Origin: Actinomycetales bacterium
GTDB lineage: Bacteria; Actinomycetota; Actinomycetes; S36-B12; UBA5976
Assembly: GCA_027484085.1 (NCBI GenBank)
Contig: JAIXQF010000004.1
Span: 258,162-322,161, forward strand
Reading direction: 5' to 3'
Length of the DNA stretch: 64,000 bases
In this document: in pieces, positions 54,335-63,095 of the stretch
Numbering within the stretch: the stretch's first letter is position 1
Layout: every line of letters begins with the position of its first letter
Notes under the pieces: generated by a model
Told to the model about the DNA's origin: nothing
What the model saw: the letters and a program-made list of their open reading frames with translations, nothing else
Databases searched by the model: none
Translations under genes and position numbers: made by a program

Positions 54335-55156
54335 GTGAGTGCAGTTAAGTTGGCTTTGCCATTAGCGGGTCCAGTAGTGGATACGCACTGTCATATGGAT
54401 GTAAGTTTCGATGACGATTACATCCTGCCTGATGTTGACGAAGCTATGGCGGTTGCCAAATCAGTTAACGTCACAAAAGTAATTCAAGTGGGCTGTGATG
54501 TTGCCAGTTCTAAGTGGGCTGCTAAAACCGCACTCGAGCATCCTGATGTTTGGGCAACAGTTGCGCTACACCCAAATGCAGCGGCACATGATCCTGATTT
54601 AGAAACTTCACTTGCAGCAATTGCGGAGTTAGCTAAGTTGCCGCAAGTTCGAGGACTTGGCGAAACCGGCCTTGATTACTACCGAACCGAAGAATCGCAA
54701 GCGGCAGCGCAACACGTGTCTTTTCGAGCACACATAGACATAGCTAGAGAAGTCGGTAAGCCAGTCATAATTCACGATCGAGATGCCCATAAAGATGTAA
54801 TCGAAACCTTAGAGACTTATGGCGCTCCTGAAACGGTGGTCTTTCACTGTTTCTCTGGCGATGCAGAAATGGCAAAGATTTGTGCTCAAGCCGGTTGGTA
54901 CATGTCGATACCAGGCGTGGTCACCTTCAAGAATGCCCAGCAACTGCGAGATGCGGTCCTGGAGATCCCCGATCATTTGCTTCTGGTTGAAACAGACTCC
55001 CCGTTTCTAACACCGGCACCCAATCGGGGTTTTGCAAATGCTTCAACCAATATTCCTTGGACGGTTCGCGCTATTTGTGAGGTGCGCGGTCAATCTGAGC
55101 AAGAAATTTGTGAACTTCTTTTTTCAAACGCTGCAAGGGTTTTTGGGCCGTTTTGA
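54335..55156 (+). CDS. tatD: TatD family metal-dependent hydrolase
   Basis: A 273-residue TIM-barrel nuclease with metal ligands in VDTHCHMDVSF, GLGETGLDYYR, VIIHDRDAH, FHCFSG and LLVETDSPFL. TatD proteins are 3'-5' exonucleases or deoxyribonucleases acting in DNA repair. GTG start, preceded by TAGGAG. It opens the conserved row tatD-(rpf-like)-ksgA-ispE. Confidence 0.92.
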   Translation: MSAVKLALPLAGPVVDTHCHMDVSFDDDYILPDVDEAMAVAKSVNVTKVIQVGCDVASSKWAAKTALEHPDVWATVALHPNAAAHDPDLETSLAAIAELAKLPQVRGLGETGLDYYRTEESQAAAQHVSFRAHIDIAREVGKPVIIHDRDAHKDVIETLETYGAPETVVFHCFSGDAEMAKICAQAGWYMSIPGVVTFKNAQQLRDAVLEIPDHLLLVETDSPFLTPAPNRGFANASTNIPWTVRAICEVRGQSEQEICELLFSNAARVFGPF

Positions 55157-55251
55157 CAAATCTGAACTTGCCTTTACCGGGGAGGTTCAAGATAACGTGG
55201 AGTTTCGGTTCAATTCATTGAACGCGTAAAACTAACCAAAGCGGGGAAGTT

Positions 55252-56055
55252 ATGACAAAACGTGGTCGCCATCGCGCGCCTGGTCGTCATGCCCGCCCAA
55301 AAAACCGTAATGTCCCGCTTAGATCTGCAATCGTGGCTGGAGCGGCAGTTCTGCTCACCGGTGGAATAACCGCCGCAAATAGCTCTGAAAAGATTCCGCC
55401 GTACATTGACGCTGTTGCCCTTGCAAGCGACTCACCAGAAACTTATGACGTAAGGAATCTCAACCTAAGCACTTCGGTCATTACTGAAAAAGTAAAACTC
55501 GATTACCCCACAGCTGCGACCGAAGATGCCAAGATTGCCGACGGAAAAGTTATTGTAAAAAAATCCGGTAAAGCGGGCACTGCCAACATCACCTACCAAG
55601 TTAAGTTTATCGCTGGGGTTGAAGTAGCTCGTATCGAAATCAGTCGGGTGGTCACAAAAGAGCCAGTCGAAGAATTTGTCATCCGGGGCACAGGTGCACC
55701 AGCTGAAATTGCAAAGGCACTGGCTGCTGCTGAAGCGAATACCGGAACCAAAGCTGGCAACAAAGAATATGCAAAATTATTCATTAGCCAGGGTTACGGC
55801 TGGGGAGATAAAGAATTCGCTTGCCTGGAAACACTATGGTTCCGCGAGAGCAATTGGAATCACAAAGCTAAGAACCCAGTAACTGGCGCGTATGGAATTC
55901 CGCAAAGTCTTCCTGGTAACAAAATGGCAACCTTCGGTGATGACTGGAAATCCAACCCAGCTACCCAAATCAAGTGGGGCGCAAACTACATCGAGGATCG
56001 TTACAACACTCCTTGTGAAGCATTAGATTTCTTTTACGCTCGCAACTGGTACTAA
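55252..56055 (+). CDS. Exported G5-domain protein with transglycosylase-like C-terminus (RpfB-position)
   Basis: A 267-residue secreted protein. A basic head and signal anchor (about 1-48, VAGAAVLLTGGITAANS) lead to a G5 domain (about 75-150, ITEKVKLDYPTAATEDAKI and GKAGTANITYQVKF). After a linker comes a short lytic transglycosylase-like domain (about 190-267): FACLETLWFRESNWNHKAKN with the Glu, GAYGIPQSLPGNKMA, and NYIEDRY. In many Actinobacteria rpfB (DUF348-G5-Rpf) sits here between tatD and ksgA. This gene keeps G5 but has a soluble-lytic-transglycosylase-type end instead of an Rpf domain and lacks DUF348. Confidence 0.72.
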   Translation: MTKRGRHRAPGRHARPKNRNVPLRSAIVAGAAVLLTGGITAANSSEKIPPYIDAVALASDSPETYDVRNLNLSTSVITEKVKLDYPTAATEDAKIADGKVIVKKSGKAGTANITYQVKFIAGVEVARIEISRVVTKEPVEEFVIRGTGAPAEIAKALAAAEANTGTKAGNKEYAKLFISQGYGWGDKEFACLETLWFRESNWNHKAKNPVTGAYGIPQSLPGNKMATFGDDWKSNPATQIKWGANYIEDRYNTPCEALDFFYARNWY

Positions 56056-56066
56056 AAACTTCTTAA

Positions 56067-56930
56067 ATGTCTGAATCCGCAGAACCTACATTGCTCGGTG
56101 CAACCGAGATTCGCGCATTAGCAGCCTCATTAAACTCCACACCAACGAAAAAGTTTGGGCAAAACTTTGTGATTGACCCAAATACGGTTCGCCGCATTGT
56201 CGCTCAGGCGCATGTTTGCGAAACAGATGTAGTTGTAGAGATAGGTCCAGGACTTGGATCGCTCACTTTGGCTCTTCTACCGAATGTTGCCAAAGTACTT
56301 GCCGTTGAAATTGACCCAGTCTTAGCAGGAGCTCTCCCAGCAACTATCGCTTTGCATGCTCCAAATTTGAAAGACAACTTAACGGTGATCAATGCAGATG
56401 CGATGCGTATTGAAGAGTTACCTTTAGAGCCAACTCACTTAGTAGCAAACCTTCCGTATAACGTGTCAGTTCCAGTTGTCTTACATTTTTTGGAATCGTT
56501 CCCGTCGCTAAAAGAAATACTTGTTATGGTTCAGGCCGAAGTGGCGGATCGAATGGCCGCTGGGCCGGGAAGCAAAATTTATGGTGTGCCCAGCGTAAAG
56601 ATGGCTTGGTACGGCGACGTTACAAAAGCGGGAGCAGTTGGACGAAACGTTTTTTGGCCGGCACCAAATGTAGATTCTGGCTTAGTGCGATTAGTTCGTA
56701 AGGATCGCAATTTGGATCCACAGTTACGGGAACTAACTTTTGCAATTGTGGATGCTGCCTTCGGGCAACGTCGAAAAACCCTACGAACTGCGCTTGGCAA
56801 CGTCCTTGGCACTCCACAGAAAGTGGAAAGTATCCTTCGCGATGCTGGAATTGATTCTGGTTTACGTGGCGAGCAACTTAGTCTGCAAGACTTTGTGGCT
56901 ATCGCACTGCAGGCCAAGAAAGTAACCTAG
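56067..56930 (+). CDS. ksgA: 16S rRNA (adenine1518/1519-N6)-dimethyltransferase
   Basis: A 287-residue Rsm[35 protein letters not shown] (SAM motif I) and [18 protein letters not shown] (motif IV, NLPY) are diagnostic. It dimethylates two adenines at the end of 16S rRNA. Starts 12 bases after the G5 gene and ends 5 bases before ispE, so cotranscription is likely. Confidence 0.95.
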   Translation: MSESAEPTLLGATEIRALAASLNSTPTKKFGQNFVIDPNTVRRIVAQAHVCETDVVVEIGPGLGSLTLALLPNVAKVLAVEIDPVLAGALPATIALHAPNLKDNLTVINADAMRIEELPLEPTHLVANLPYNVSVPVVLHFLESFPSLKEILVMVQAEVADRMAAGPGSKIYGVPSVKMAWYGDVTKAGAVGRNVFWPAPNVDSGLVRLVRKDRNLDPQLRELTFAIVDAAFGQRRKTLRTALGNVLGTPQKVESILRDAGIDSGLRGEQLSLQDFVAIALQAKKVT

Positions 56931-56934
56931 GTTC

Positions 56935-57846
56935 GTGACCAAATCCGTAACGGTAAGAGTCCCCGGAAAAGTCAATGTTTACCTTGGCGTGGGGCCAAGA
57001 GAGTTTTCTGGGTACCACGAGCTGGCAACCATTTTTCAAGCTGTTGGAATTTATGACGAAGTAACGGTTTCAGCTTCTGAATCTCTTAGGATTACCGGCC
57101 TCGGATCTTTTGCCGATCGAATCCCAACAGACCAAACGAACTTGGCCTGGAAGGCTGCAGAACTGGTTGCTCGCGCATGTGGTGAAGAACCTAACATCCA
57201 CATTCAAATCGATAAATCAATCCCAATTGCAGCAGGAATGGCGGGCGGCAGTGCAGACGCCGCAGCTACGCTTTTAGCTTGCGATGCATATTGGAATGCC
57301 GGAATTCCACGCGATCAACTCGACGCCATGGCTGCAACTCTTGGATCCGATGTGCCATTTATGTTGCACGGCGGGTGTGCACTAGGAATTGGACGCGGTG
57401 ATGTTCTTTCGCCAGTCATGATCCGTGGAAGTTTCCATTGGGTGTTTGCGACATTCGAAGAAGGATTATCAACTGCGCAGATTTATGAAAAGACAGATGA
57501 ATTGCGCGGCCTAGATTTTGAAAATGAACCAGTCGTTCCAGCTGAGTTATTAAGTGCACTGGCTCGTGGTGATGCACCAGCTCTTGGACGCTTACTTCAT
57601 AATGACTTGCAATTAGCGGCGACCGTCTCGCGTCCAAAGCTGGGTCGCGTCCTAGAACATGGAATTGATTCTGGAGCGCTAGGTGCAATCATTTCTGGAA
57701 GTGGGCCGACTTGCGCATTCTTAGTTCGAGATGAATCAAGCGCAATAGATTTAGTACTCGCGCTTAAAGCATCTGGACTTGTTGATGATGTTATTCATAC
57801 CCATGGACCAGTTCATGGTGCGCGCGTTATCTCGACATCAAGATAA
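56935..57846 (+). CDS. ispE: 4-diphosphocytidyl-2-C-methyl-D-erythritol kinase
   Basis: A 303-residue GHMP kinase of the MEP isoprenoid pathway. PGKVNVYLGVGPRE opens it, PIAAGMAGGSADAAATLL is the ATP loop, GSDVPFMLHGG the substrate site, and ISGSGPTCAFLV the C-terminal signature. It supplies precursors for the polyprenyl carriers used by the GT-C, LCP and PMT enzymes in this window. GTG start. Order ksgA-ispE is typical of Actinobacteria. Confidence 0.95.
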   Translation: MTKSVTVRVPGKVNVYLGVGPREFSGYHELATIFQAVGIYDEVTVSASESLRITGLGSFADRIPTDQTNLAWKAAELVARACGEEPNIHIQIDKSIPIAAGMAGGSADAAATLLACDAYWNAGIPRDQLDAMAATLGSDVPFMLHGGCALGIGRGDVLSPVMIRGSFHWVFATFEEGLSTAQIYEKTDELRGLDFENEPVVPAELLSALARGDAPALGRLLHNDLQLAATVSRPKLGRVLEHGIDSGALGAIISGSGPTCAFLVRDESSAIDLVLALKASGLVDDVIHTHGPVHGARVISTSR

Positions 57847-57864
57847 TCTTCTAGACTCTCGTAA

Positions 57865-58380
57865 ATGAGCACACCAGATGAAGTCGACCGAATAGTCGAT
57901 GCCTGGCAGCAAGAGCGGCCAGATCTTGATGTTGCCCCACTCCAAGTGTTGAGTCGAGTTTCCCGACTTGCCCGCCACCTTGATATCGCCAGACGTGAAG
58001 CATTTGCAGCCAACGACCTAGAGCCAGGCGAATTTGATGTTCTGGCCGCGTTGCGTAGAGCTGGAAAACCATACACATTGTCACCATCAGTCTTGATTTC
58101 GCAAAACTTAGTAACCAGCGGAACTATGACAAACCGGATCGATCGACTTGAATCAAAAGGCTTAGTGGGTCGTCTGCCTGACCCATCTGATGGCCGCGGC
58201 ATTTTGGTGCAACTTACGCATTCAGGAAAGTCTGCTGTCGATCGGGCACTTGAAGAATTGTTATCCCGCGAAGAATCACTATTAGCTACAGTCTCAAAAG
58301 CAGATCAAGAAAAGTTAGCAAATGTATTGCGGAGCATTGTCTTGCCGTTCGATGAAGAATCATCAGGGCAAGAAGGCTAA
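57865..58380 (+). CDS. MarR family transcriptional regulator
   Basis: A 171-residue regulator with the MarR winged helix: FDVLAALRRAGKPYTLSPSVLIS, then QNLVTSGTMTNRIDRLESKGLVGR and DPSDGRGILVQLT (wing). The ligand is unknown; no Cys suggests it is not a thiol-based OhrR type. The 18-base gap to ispE makes an independent promoter doubtful. It is the only MarR in the window, so it could in principle act on the yceI operator, but no link is shown. Confidence 0.88.
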   Translation: MSTPDEVDRIVDAWQQERPDLDVAPLQVLSRVSRLARHLDIARREAFAANDLEPGEFDVLAALRRAGKPYTLSPSVLISQNLVTSGTMTNRIDRLESKGLVGRLPDPSDGRGILVQLTHSGKSAVDRALEELLSREESLLATVSKADQEKLANVLRSIVLPFDEESSGQEG

Positions 58381-58384
58381 GAAA

Positions 58385-59080
58385 TTACTTTTCGATTCTT
58401 TGGCTAATTAGTCGTGGATTGATTTCAAGTCCCACAGCGCCGTTCCACACCAGGTTCACCAGGTGTGCAATAACTTCATCTTTTGGAGTGTCGCGTTCAT
58501 CTAGCCACCATTGACCCGTTAACGCAACCATTCCTACGAACATGTGGGCATACATAGGAGCCATTTGAAATGGGAATCCACGCAATTTGAATTCTTTGGA
58601 AAGCAATTCTTCAACTCGTTGTGCAACATCAGAAAGTAGGGATGCAAAACTTCCAGTCGGAGTTGTTGATGATGAAGCGGCTGGGGAGTCGCGTAACAAA
58701 ATTCGAAACCCATCAGTGTTTGATTCGATGTAATCGAAAAGTGCACAGGCAGTCTGTTCTAGAAGCAATCGGGGATGAACTGCAGTCAATGCTTTGGTAA
58801 TTGAGTTAAGCAAGTAAGTCATTTCGCGATCGACAACGACTGCATATAAACCGTCTTTAGATCCAAAGTGTTCATACACAACTGGTTTTGAAACATTTGC
58901 AGTATTTGCGATTTCTTCAACAGTTACAGATTCAAAGCCCTTTTCTGCAAAAAGCATGCGCCCCACTTCAACAAGTTGAGCGCGGCGCTCATGACCCGTC
59001 ATACGAACGCGGTCAGCATCAGACACGCGAGAGCGCCCGGAAGAATCCAGGTCGTTTTCATGTTCGTGTGTGATTGCCAC
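58385..59080 (-). CDS. TetR family transcriptional regulator
   Basis: About 231 residues. The HTH domain is RRAQLVEVGRMLFAEKGFESVTVEEIANTANVSKPVVYEHFGSKDGLYA (region about 30-75, cut into motifs here). The C-terminal ligand domain has hydrophobic helices, ending VALTGQWWLDER. I use GTG 59080 because AAAGGA lies 6 bases before it; the frame extends to TTG 59122 with no ribosome site. The ligand and targets are unknown; adjacent genes are convergent (MarR) or a tRNA. Confidence 0.85.
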   Translation of the reverse strand: MAITHEHENDLDSSGRSRVSDADRVRMTGHERRAQLVEVGRMLFAEKGFESVTVEEIANTANVSKPVVYEHFGSKDGLYAVVVDREMTYLLNSITKALTAVHPRLLLEQTACALFDYIESNTDGFRILLRDSPAASSSTTPTGSFASLLSDVAQRVEELLSKEFKLRGFPFQMAPMYAHMFVGMVALTGQWWLDERDTPKDEVIAHLVNLVWNGAVGLEINPRLISQRIEK

Positions 59081-59118
59081 AGAATTTCCTTTACTAGAAG
59101 TGCTCACTTGCGTGAATC

Positions 59119-59163
59119 CCAAGGCGGTTTAGGTGCATTAGCCAACCGACTAAATCCGCTTGG
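59119..59163. promoter_or_regulatory. Interrupted inverted repeat upstream of the TetR gene
   Basis: CCAAGGCGGTTTAG (59119-59132) and CTAAATCCGCTTGG (59150-59163) are inverted repeats with small gaps (about 12 of 14 paired) around a 17-base middle. It lies 39 bases upstream of the chosen TetR start. It could be an autoregulatory operator or a leader hairpin. Confidence 0.3.
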
Positions 59164-59305
59164 CAGGCTTAACTAAATCAACTCGCTCTTAGGATACCGC
59201 GTACCCAATTGGTCATTATCGCGTTGCAAAACCTATTCGTTTTGGGAATCTTGCCCCTTGGCGCATAAGATTTGCAGGCAGGCTAAGGGATACCTAAGTC
59301 AGCAT

Positions 59306-59376
59306 TCCCGGATCGTCTAATGGCAGGACAGCACTCTTTGGAGGTGCTTATCGTGGTTCGAATCCACGTCCGGGAG
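59306..59376 (+). tRNA. tRNA-Gln (TTG)
   Basis: A 71-base cloverleaf. Acceptor TCCCGGA/TCCGGGA, anticodon arm GCACT-CTTTGGA-GGTGC (anticodon TTG), T loop TTCGAAT. The discriminator is G and CCA is not encoded. It precedes glmU, a common actinobacterial position. Confidence 0.93.
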
Positions 59377-59402
59377 CAAGTTTGAAACAGTAAACTAGAG
59401 GC

Positions 59403-60848
59403 GTGGAACCATCGGGCGCGCAAACTAATCAGCCCGCAGCAGTAATTGTCTTAGCTGCCGGTGCCGGCACCAGAATGAAATCAACAAAGCCGAAAGTTTT
59501 ACACGAAGTTCTAGGGTTAACCCTTCTAGACCACGTTCTAAATGCCACATCACCATTAAATGCCGAGAAGACTTTAGTAATTGTTGGCCATGGTCGGGAT
59601 CAAGTACAGGAACATTTAGCCAACACACATCCAACTTTGTTAACCGCTGTGCAAGATCAGCAGAACGGAACAGGGCATGCAGTAAAAATTGCCCTGGATG
59701 CTCTTGGCGATTTGTCGGGGCCAGTTTTGGTACTTGCTGGTGACACTCCGCTACTTACGACTTCTGATTTGCAATTAGCTTTAAGCAATCTTTCAGGTAA
59801 GGCAGCTTCGGTTTTGACTGCGCATCTGGCGGATCCAACTGGCTACGGTCGAATTGTGCGTAATGCCACTGACGGTCTAGAGCAAATCGTCGAGCACCGC
59901 GATGCATCCGATGCGCAGTTGTTGCTAACGGAAGTTAACTCTGGGGTCTATGCATTCGACGCCGAGTTACTCCGGAAAAGCCTTGCAAAACTAAAGACTG
60001 ATAATTCTCAAGGTGAGCAGTATTTGACCGATGTACTGGGAATTCTGAGAAGCGAAGGATTTGAAGTTGCGGCGGTTGCGACTACCGAAGAAAACATTCT
60101 TGGTGTAAACGATCGCCGGCAACTGGCAGACGCCGGTGCTGTTTTGCGAAATCGCATAAACAATGAATGGATGTTTGCCGGCGTAACAATGGTGGACCCA
60201 AGTTCGGTTTGGATCGACCGCACAGTTGTTCTGGAACCCGATGTCACGATTTTGCAAAACGTCTCAATCACTGGATCCAGCATCGTTCGGGGTGGATCAA
60301 CAGTTGGACCAGATAGCTCATTACACGACACGGTTGCAGATCATTGCGCAACGGTCGTTCGAACCACTTCCAACGGTGCAGTAATTGGTGAAGGTGCAAC
60401 CGTTGGTCCGTACACATATTTACGACCAGGCACCGTACTAGGTGCTGGAGCCAAAGCCGGCGGCTTTGTTGAAATGAAGAATGCAAATCTGGGTGCCAAC
60501 TCAAAAGTCCCACACCTTTCCTACGTAGGTGATGCAACGATTGGTGATGGCACGAACATTGGCGCAGCAACAGTCTTTGTTAACTACGACGGCCAAGAAA
60601 AGCATCACACCCATGTTGGAAGCCACGTTCGGATTGGCAGCGACACCATGTTGGTTGCGCCACTTGTGATTGGCGACGGTGCTTACACCGCTGCTGGGTC
60701 AGTTATCACCGAAGATGTTCCTGCTGGCTCAATGGCAGTAGGTCGGGCCCGCCAGCGCAATATTGTCGACTGGGTACTTCGACGTAGACCCGGTAGTGAC
60801 TCGGCAAAAGCAGCACTGGCAGACTCATCCCATAAGAACTCCAAGTAA
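59403..60848 (+). CDS. glmU: Bifunctional N-acetylglucosamine-1-phosphate uridyltransferase/glucosamine-1-phosphate acetyltransferase
   Basis: A 481-residue enzyme making UDP-GlcNAc for peptidoglycan. The N-terminal pyrophosphorylase has VLAAGAGTRMKSTKPKVLHE and LAGDTPLLT (metal Asp). The C-terminal half (about 250-460) is a left-handed beta-helix with hexapeptide repeats; the acetyltransferase site includes GGFVEMKNANLG and SYVGDATIGDGTNIGAA. GTG start 27 bases after tRNA-Gln. The next gene, prs, begins 10 bases downstream. Confidence 0.95.
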   Translation: MEPSGAQTNQPAAVIVLAAGAGTRMKSTKPKVLHEVLGLTLLDHVLNATSPLNAEKTLVIVGHGRDQVQEHLANTHPTLLTAVQDQQNGTGHAVKIALDALGDLSGPVLVLAGDTPLLTTSDLQLALSNLSGKAASVLTAHLADPTGYGRIVRNATDGLEQIVEHRDASDAQLLLTEVNSGVYAFDAELLRKSLAKLKTDNSQGEQYLTDVLGILRSEGFEVAAVATTEENILGVNDRRQLADAGAVLRNRINNEWMFAGVTMVDPSSVWIDRTVVLEPDVTILQNVSITGSSIVRGGSTVGPDSSLHDTVADHCATVVRTTSNGAVIGEGATVGPYTYLRPGTVLGAGAKAGGFVEMKNANLGANSKVPHLSYVGDATIGDGTNIGAATVFVNYDGQEKHHTHVGSHVRIGSDTMLVAPLVIGDGAYTAAGSVITEDVPAGSMAVGRARQRNIVDWVLRRRPGSDSAKAALADSSHKNSK

Positions 60849-60858
60849 AGGAAACTAG

Positions 60859-61839
60859 ATGACTGGCATTACGCAAAACAATGCAAAGCGAATGGTTCTT
60901 ATCGCAGGCCGGTCACATCCTGAACTTGCGCAAGCAGTTGCGGACAACCTTGGTACTGAGCTAGTTCCGACTCGTGCATACAACTTTGCAAATGGCGAAA
61001 TCTTCGTTCGCTTCGAAGAATCCATTCGCGGGTGTGATGTCTTCGTGCTGCAGACCCATACCGCTCCAGTAAACGAATGGATCATGGAGCATCTCCTAAT
61101 GGTTGATGCACTAAAGCGGGCTTCTGCCAAACGCATCACTGTTGTAGCTCCGTTCTACGGATATGCCCGCCAAGACAAAAAGCATGCAGGTCGTGAACCA
61201 ATTTCGGCACGCTTGATGGCAGATCTGTTTGCTGCTGCTGGCGCAGACCGTTTGATGAGCGTTGATTTGCACACTGCACAAATTCAAGGATTCTTTGACG
61301 GACCAGTTGATCACTTGTTTGCACTTCCAATTTTGGCGGCACACGTAGGTCGAACTGTTGATCGTGAAAAGATCACCGTGGTTTCACCAGATGCTGGACG
61401 CGTGCGTGTTGCGGAGCGCTGGACAGATATTTTGGGCGCACCGCTAGCCATCATGCACAAGCGTCGCGATCCTGATGTTCCTAACGAAGCGAAAGTACTC
61501 GAAGTTGTTGGTGACGTTAAGGGTCGAATCTGCATTGTCGTCGACGACATGATCGATACTGGTGGCACGATCGTTAAGGCATCGGAAGCCTTGTTTGAAA
61601 ATGGCGCATCTGACGTAATTGTCACTGCTACACACGGCATCTTCTCTTCTCCAGCTGCGCAGCGATTGCAGGATTCTGGAATTAGAGAAGTTGTTGTAAC
61701 TGACACACTTCCGATTCCACCTGAAAACCAATTCCCGAATTTAACGATTTTGCCAATTGCGCCATTACTAGCTCGCGCAATCAAGGAAGTTTTCGACGAA
61801 GGTTCAGTAGCCAGCTTGTTCGACCACGTCGGCGTTTAA
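60859..61839 (+). CDS. prs: Ribose-phosphate pyrophosphokinase
   Basis: A 326-residue PRPP synthetase. FANGEIFVRFEESIRGCDVFVLQ, DLHTAQIQGFFDGPVDHL (ATP site), and VVDDMIDTGGTIVKASEAL (PRPP loop, in part) are diagnostic. It supplies PRPP to purF at 6054 and to nucleotide salvage. AAAGGAAA precedes the ATG. The glmU-prs order is typical. Confidence 0.96.
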   Translation: MTGITQNNAKRMVLIAGRSHPELAQAVADNLGTELVPTRAYNFANGEIFVRFEESIRGCDVFVLQTHTAPVNEWIMEHLLMVDALKRASAKRITVVAPFYGYARQDKKHAGREPISARLMADLFAAAGADRLMSVDLHTAQIQGFFDGPVDHLFALPILAAHVGRTVDREKITVVSPDAGRVRVAERWTDILGAPLAIMHKRRDPDVPNEAKVLEVVGDVKGRICIVVDDMIDTGGTIVKASEALFENGASDVIVTATHGIFSSPAAQRLQDSGIREVVVTDTLPIPPENQFPNLTILPIAPLLARAIKEVFDEGSVASLFDHVGV

Positions 61840-61888
61840 TTTACTTTCCGCTAGTTTGTGGATTTTGGCCCAATAAATCACACTCATT

Positions 61889-61943
61889 TTGGCGACCAGT
61901 CCGAACCTGGGCTAATCTAAGAGGGCTCCTCGGCGAGGGCCCT
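61889..61943 (+). promoter_or_regulatory. rplY promoter candidate with a 5' leader hairpin
   Basis: TTGGCG (61889-61894) and TAATCT (61913-61918) form a promoter-like pair with an 18-base spacer. At the expected transcript start lies a stem-loop, GGGC-T-CCTC with GAGG-GCCC (61923-61942, closed by A-T, loop GGC). The leader to rplY is about 85 bases. There is no T tract, so it is not a terminator for prs on the + strand. Confidence 0.4.
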
Positions 61944-62011
61944 AAAAAGCCGTTATCGACGAAGGTCCGTTGTGGAGCTATCCATAAATGACCTAGTAAG
62001 AGGAGAAACAC

Positions 62012-62512
62012 ATGAGTGACGCATTAGTTGCAGAAGCCCGTTCCGATTTTGGTAAGGGCGCATCACGTCGCCTACGCCGCGAAGGCAAAGTACCAGCAGT
62101 GGTTTACGGCCATGGAATTACACCAATCCACATTGCGTTGGATGCACACAGCTTGAGACTTACCCTTCGCAAGAAGGTGACCTCACTTGAAATCGTTCTT
62201 AATGGCAAAACCGAAACCGTTGCCCCACGCGATCTTCAGATTGATCCAGTGACCCGCGGTATCGAACACGTTGACTTGGTTTATGTAACAGCTGCTGAAG
62301 CTGCGTCATTGGCGCGCGAAGCTGCTGAAACACATGCTCGTCAAGAAGCTGATGCAGCTGCAGCAATTTCTCTTGCTGAAACTAAGGCAGCTGCACGTGC
62401 CGAAGCTAGCGCCGCAAGTGATGCACCTGCAGTCGCAGCTGATGCAGAAGCTGGTAGCGACGAAACTTCTGAAGCCAGCAGTGATGCACCTGCAGAGGAA
62501 TCTGCAGAGTAA
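62012..62512 (+). CDS. rplY: Ribosomal protein L25 with an Ala/Glu-rich tail instead of the TL5 domain
   Basis: A 166-residue protein. Residues 1-93 are a normal L25/5S-rRNA-binding domain: RSDFGKGASRRLRREGKVPAVVYG, SLEIVLNGK and IEHVDLVYV. Actinobacterial CTC-type L25 normally continues with a second beta domain of about 100 residues; here the rest (about 95-166) is Ala-, Glu-, Ser- and Asp-rich, first helical then disordered, with the nucleotide motif GATGCACCTGCAG repeated. AAGAGGAG precedes the ATG. The reading frame is open and ends just before pth. Confidence 0.88.
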   Translation: MSDALVAEARSDFGKGASRRLRREGKVPAVVYGHGITPIHIALDAHSLRLTLRKKVTSLEIVLNGKTETVAPRDLQIDPVTRGIEHVDLVYVTAAEAASLAREAAETHARQEADAAAAISLAETKAAARAEASAASDAPAVAADAEAGSDETSEASSDAPAEESAE

Positions 62513-62516
62513 GACC

Positions 62517-63095
62517 GTGTCAGAAAACGGTGCGTGGCTTGTAGTGGGACTCGGTAACCCGGGTCCCACTTACGCATCTACGCGCCACAACATCGGTGCG
62601 ATGGTTATCGATGAACTAGTTGCCCAAAATTCTGAAAAGTTAACCAGACATAAACGTGCACTCGCCGATGTGTGTGAAACTCGCATCGGTGGCGCTCAAG
62701 TTGTTTTGGTAAAGCCGCTTTCATATATGAATGAATCTGGCGGTCCGGTAAAAGCGCTTGCCAAGTTTTATAAAGTTTCCCCTGAGCAAATCATCGTCTT
62801 ACATGACGAACTCGACATCCCACTTGCAGCGATCCGAGCAAAGCTCGGTGGCGGCGACAATGGACACAATGGTTTGAAGTCAATCAGATCCGCATTGGGC
62901 AGCGGTGATTGGTTCCGAATTCGACTAGGCATAGGTCGTCCACCAGGACAGCAAGATCCAGCGGATTTTGTTTTGCGAAGTTTTTCAAGCGCGGAAGCTG
63001 CCGAAGTAGCAATACTTAAATCTCAAGGCTGTGAAGCAGTTTCAACCTTAATCACTAAAGGATTAGTTGAAACTCAGAATTTGTATAACTCATGA
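62517..63095 (+). CDS. pth: Peptidyl-tRNA hydrolase
   Basis: A 192-residue enzyme that releases peptides from stalled tRNAs. GLGNPGPTYASTRHNIGAM holds the catalytic His24; SYMNESGGPVKALAKFY, HDELDIPL and LGGGDNGHNGLKSI follow. GTG 62517 is the family-like start, 4 bases after the rplY stop; the frame is open to 62334 only by reading rplY out of phase. It overlaps cysQ by 4 bases. Confidence 0.94.
   Translation: MSENGAWLVVGLGNPGPTYASTRHNIGAMVIDELVAQNSEKLTRHKRALADVCETRIGGAQVVLVKPLSYMNESGGPVKALAKFYKVSPEQIIVLHDELDIPLAAIRAKLGGGDNGHNGLKSIRSALGSGDWFRIRLGIGRPPGQQDPADFVLRSFSSAEAAEVAILKSQGCEAVSTLITKGLVETQNLYNS

Noticed and set aside
57865-58380. MarR regulator as the repressor of the yceI operator
   Set aside because: The link rests only on a MarR-like site and the presence of one MarR gene 25 kb away; no copy of the yceI repeat was seen near the MarR gene.
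62334-62516. Longer start for pth
   Set aside because: The extension is rplY read out of frame; the family N-terminus begins at 62517.
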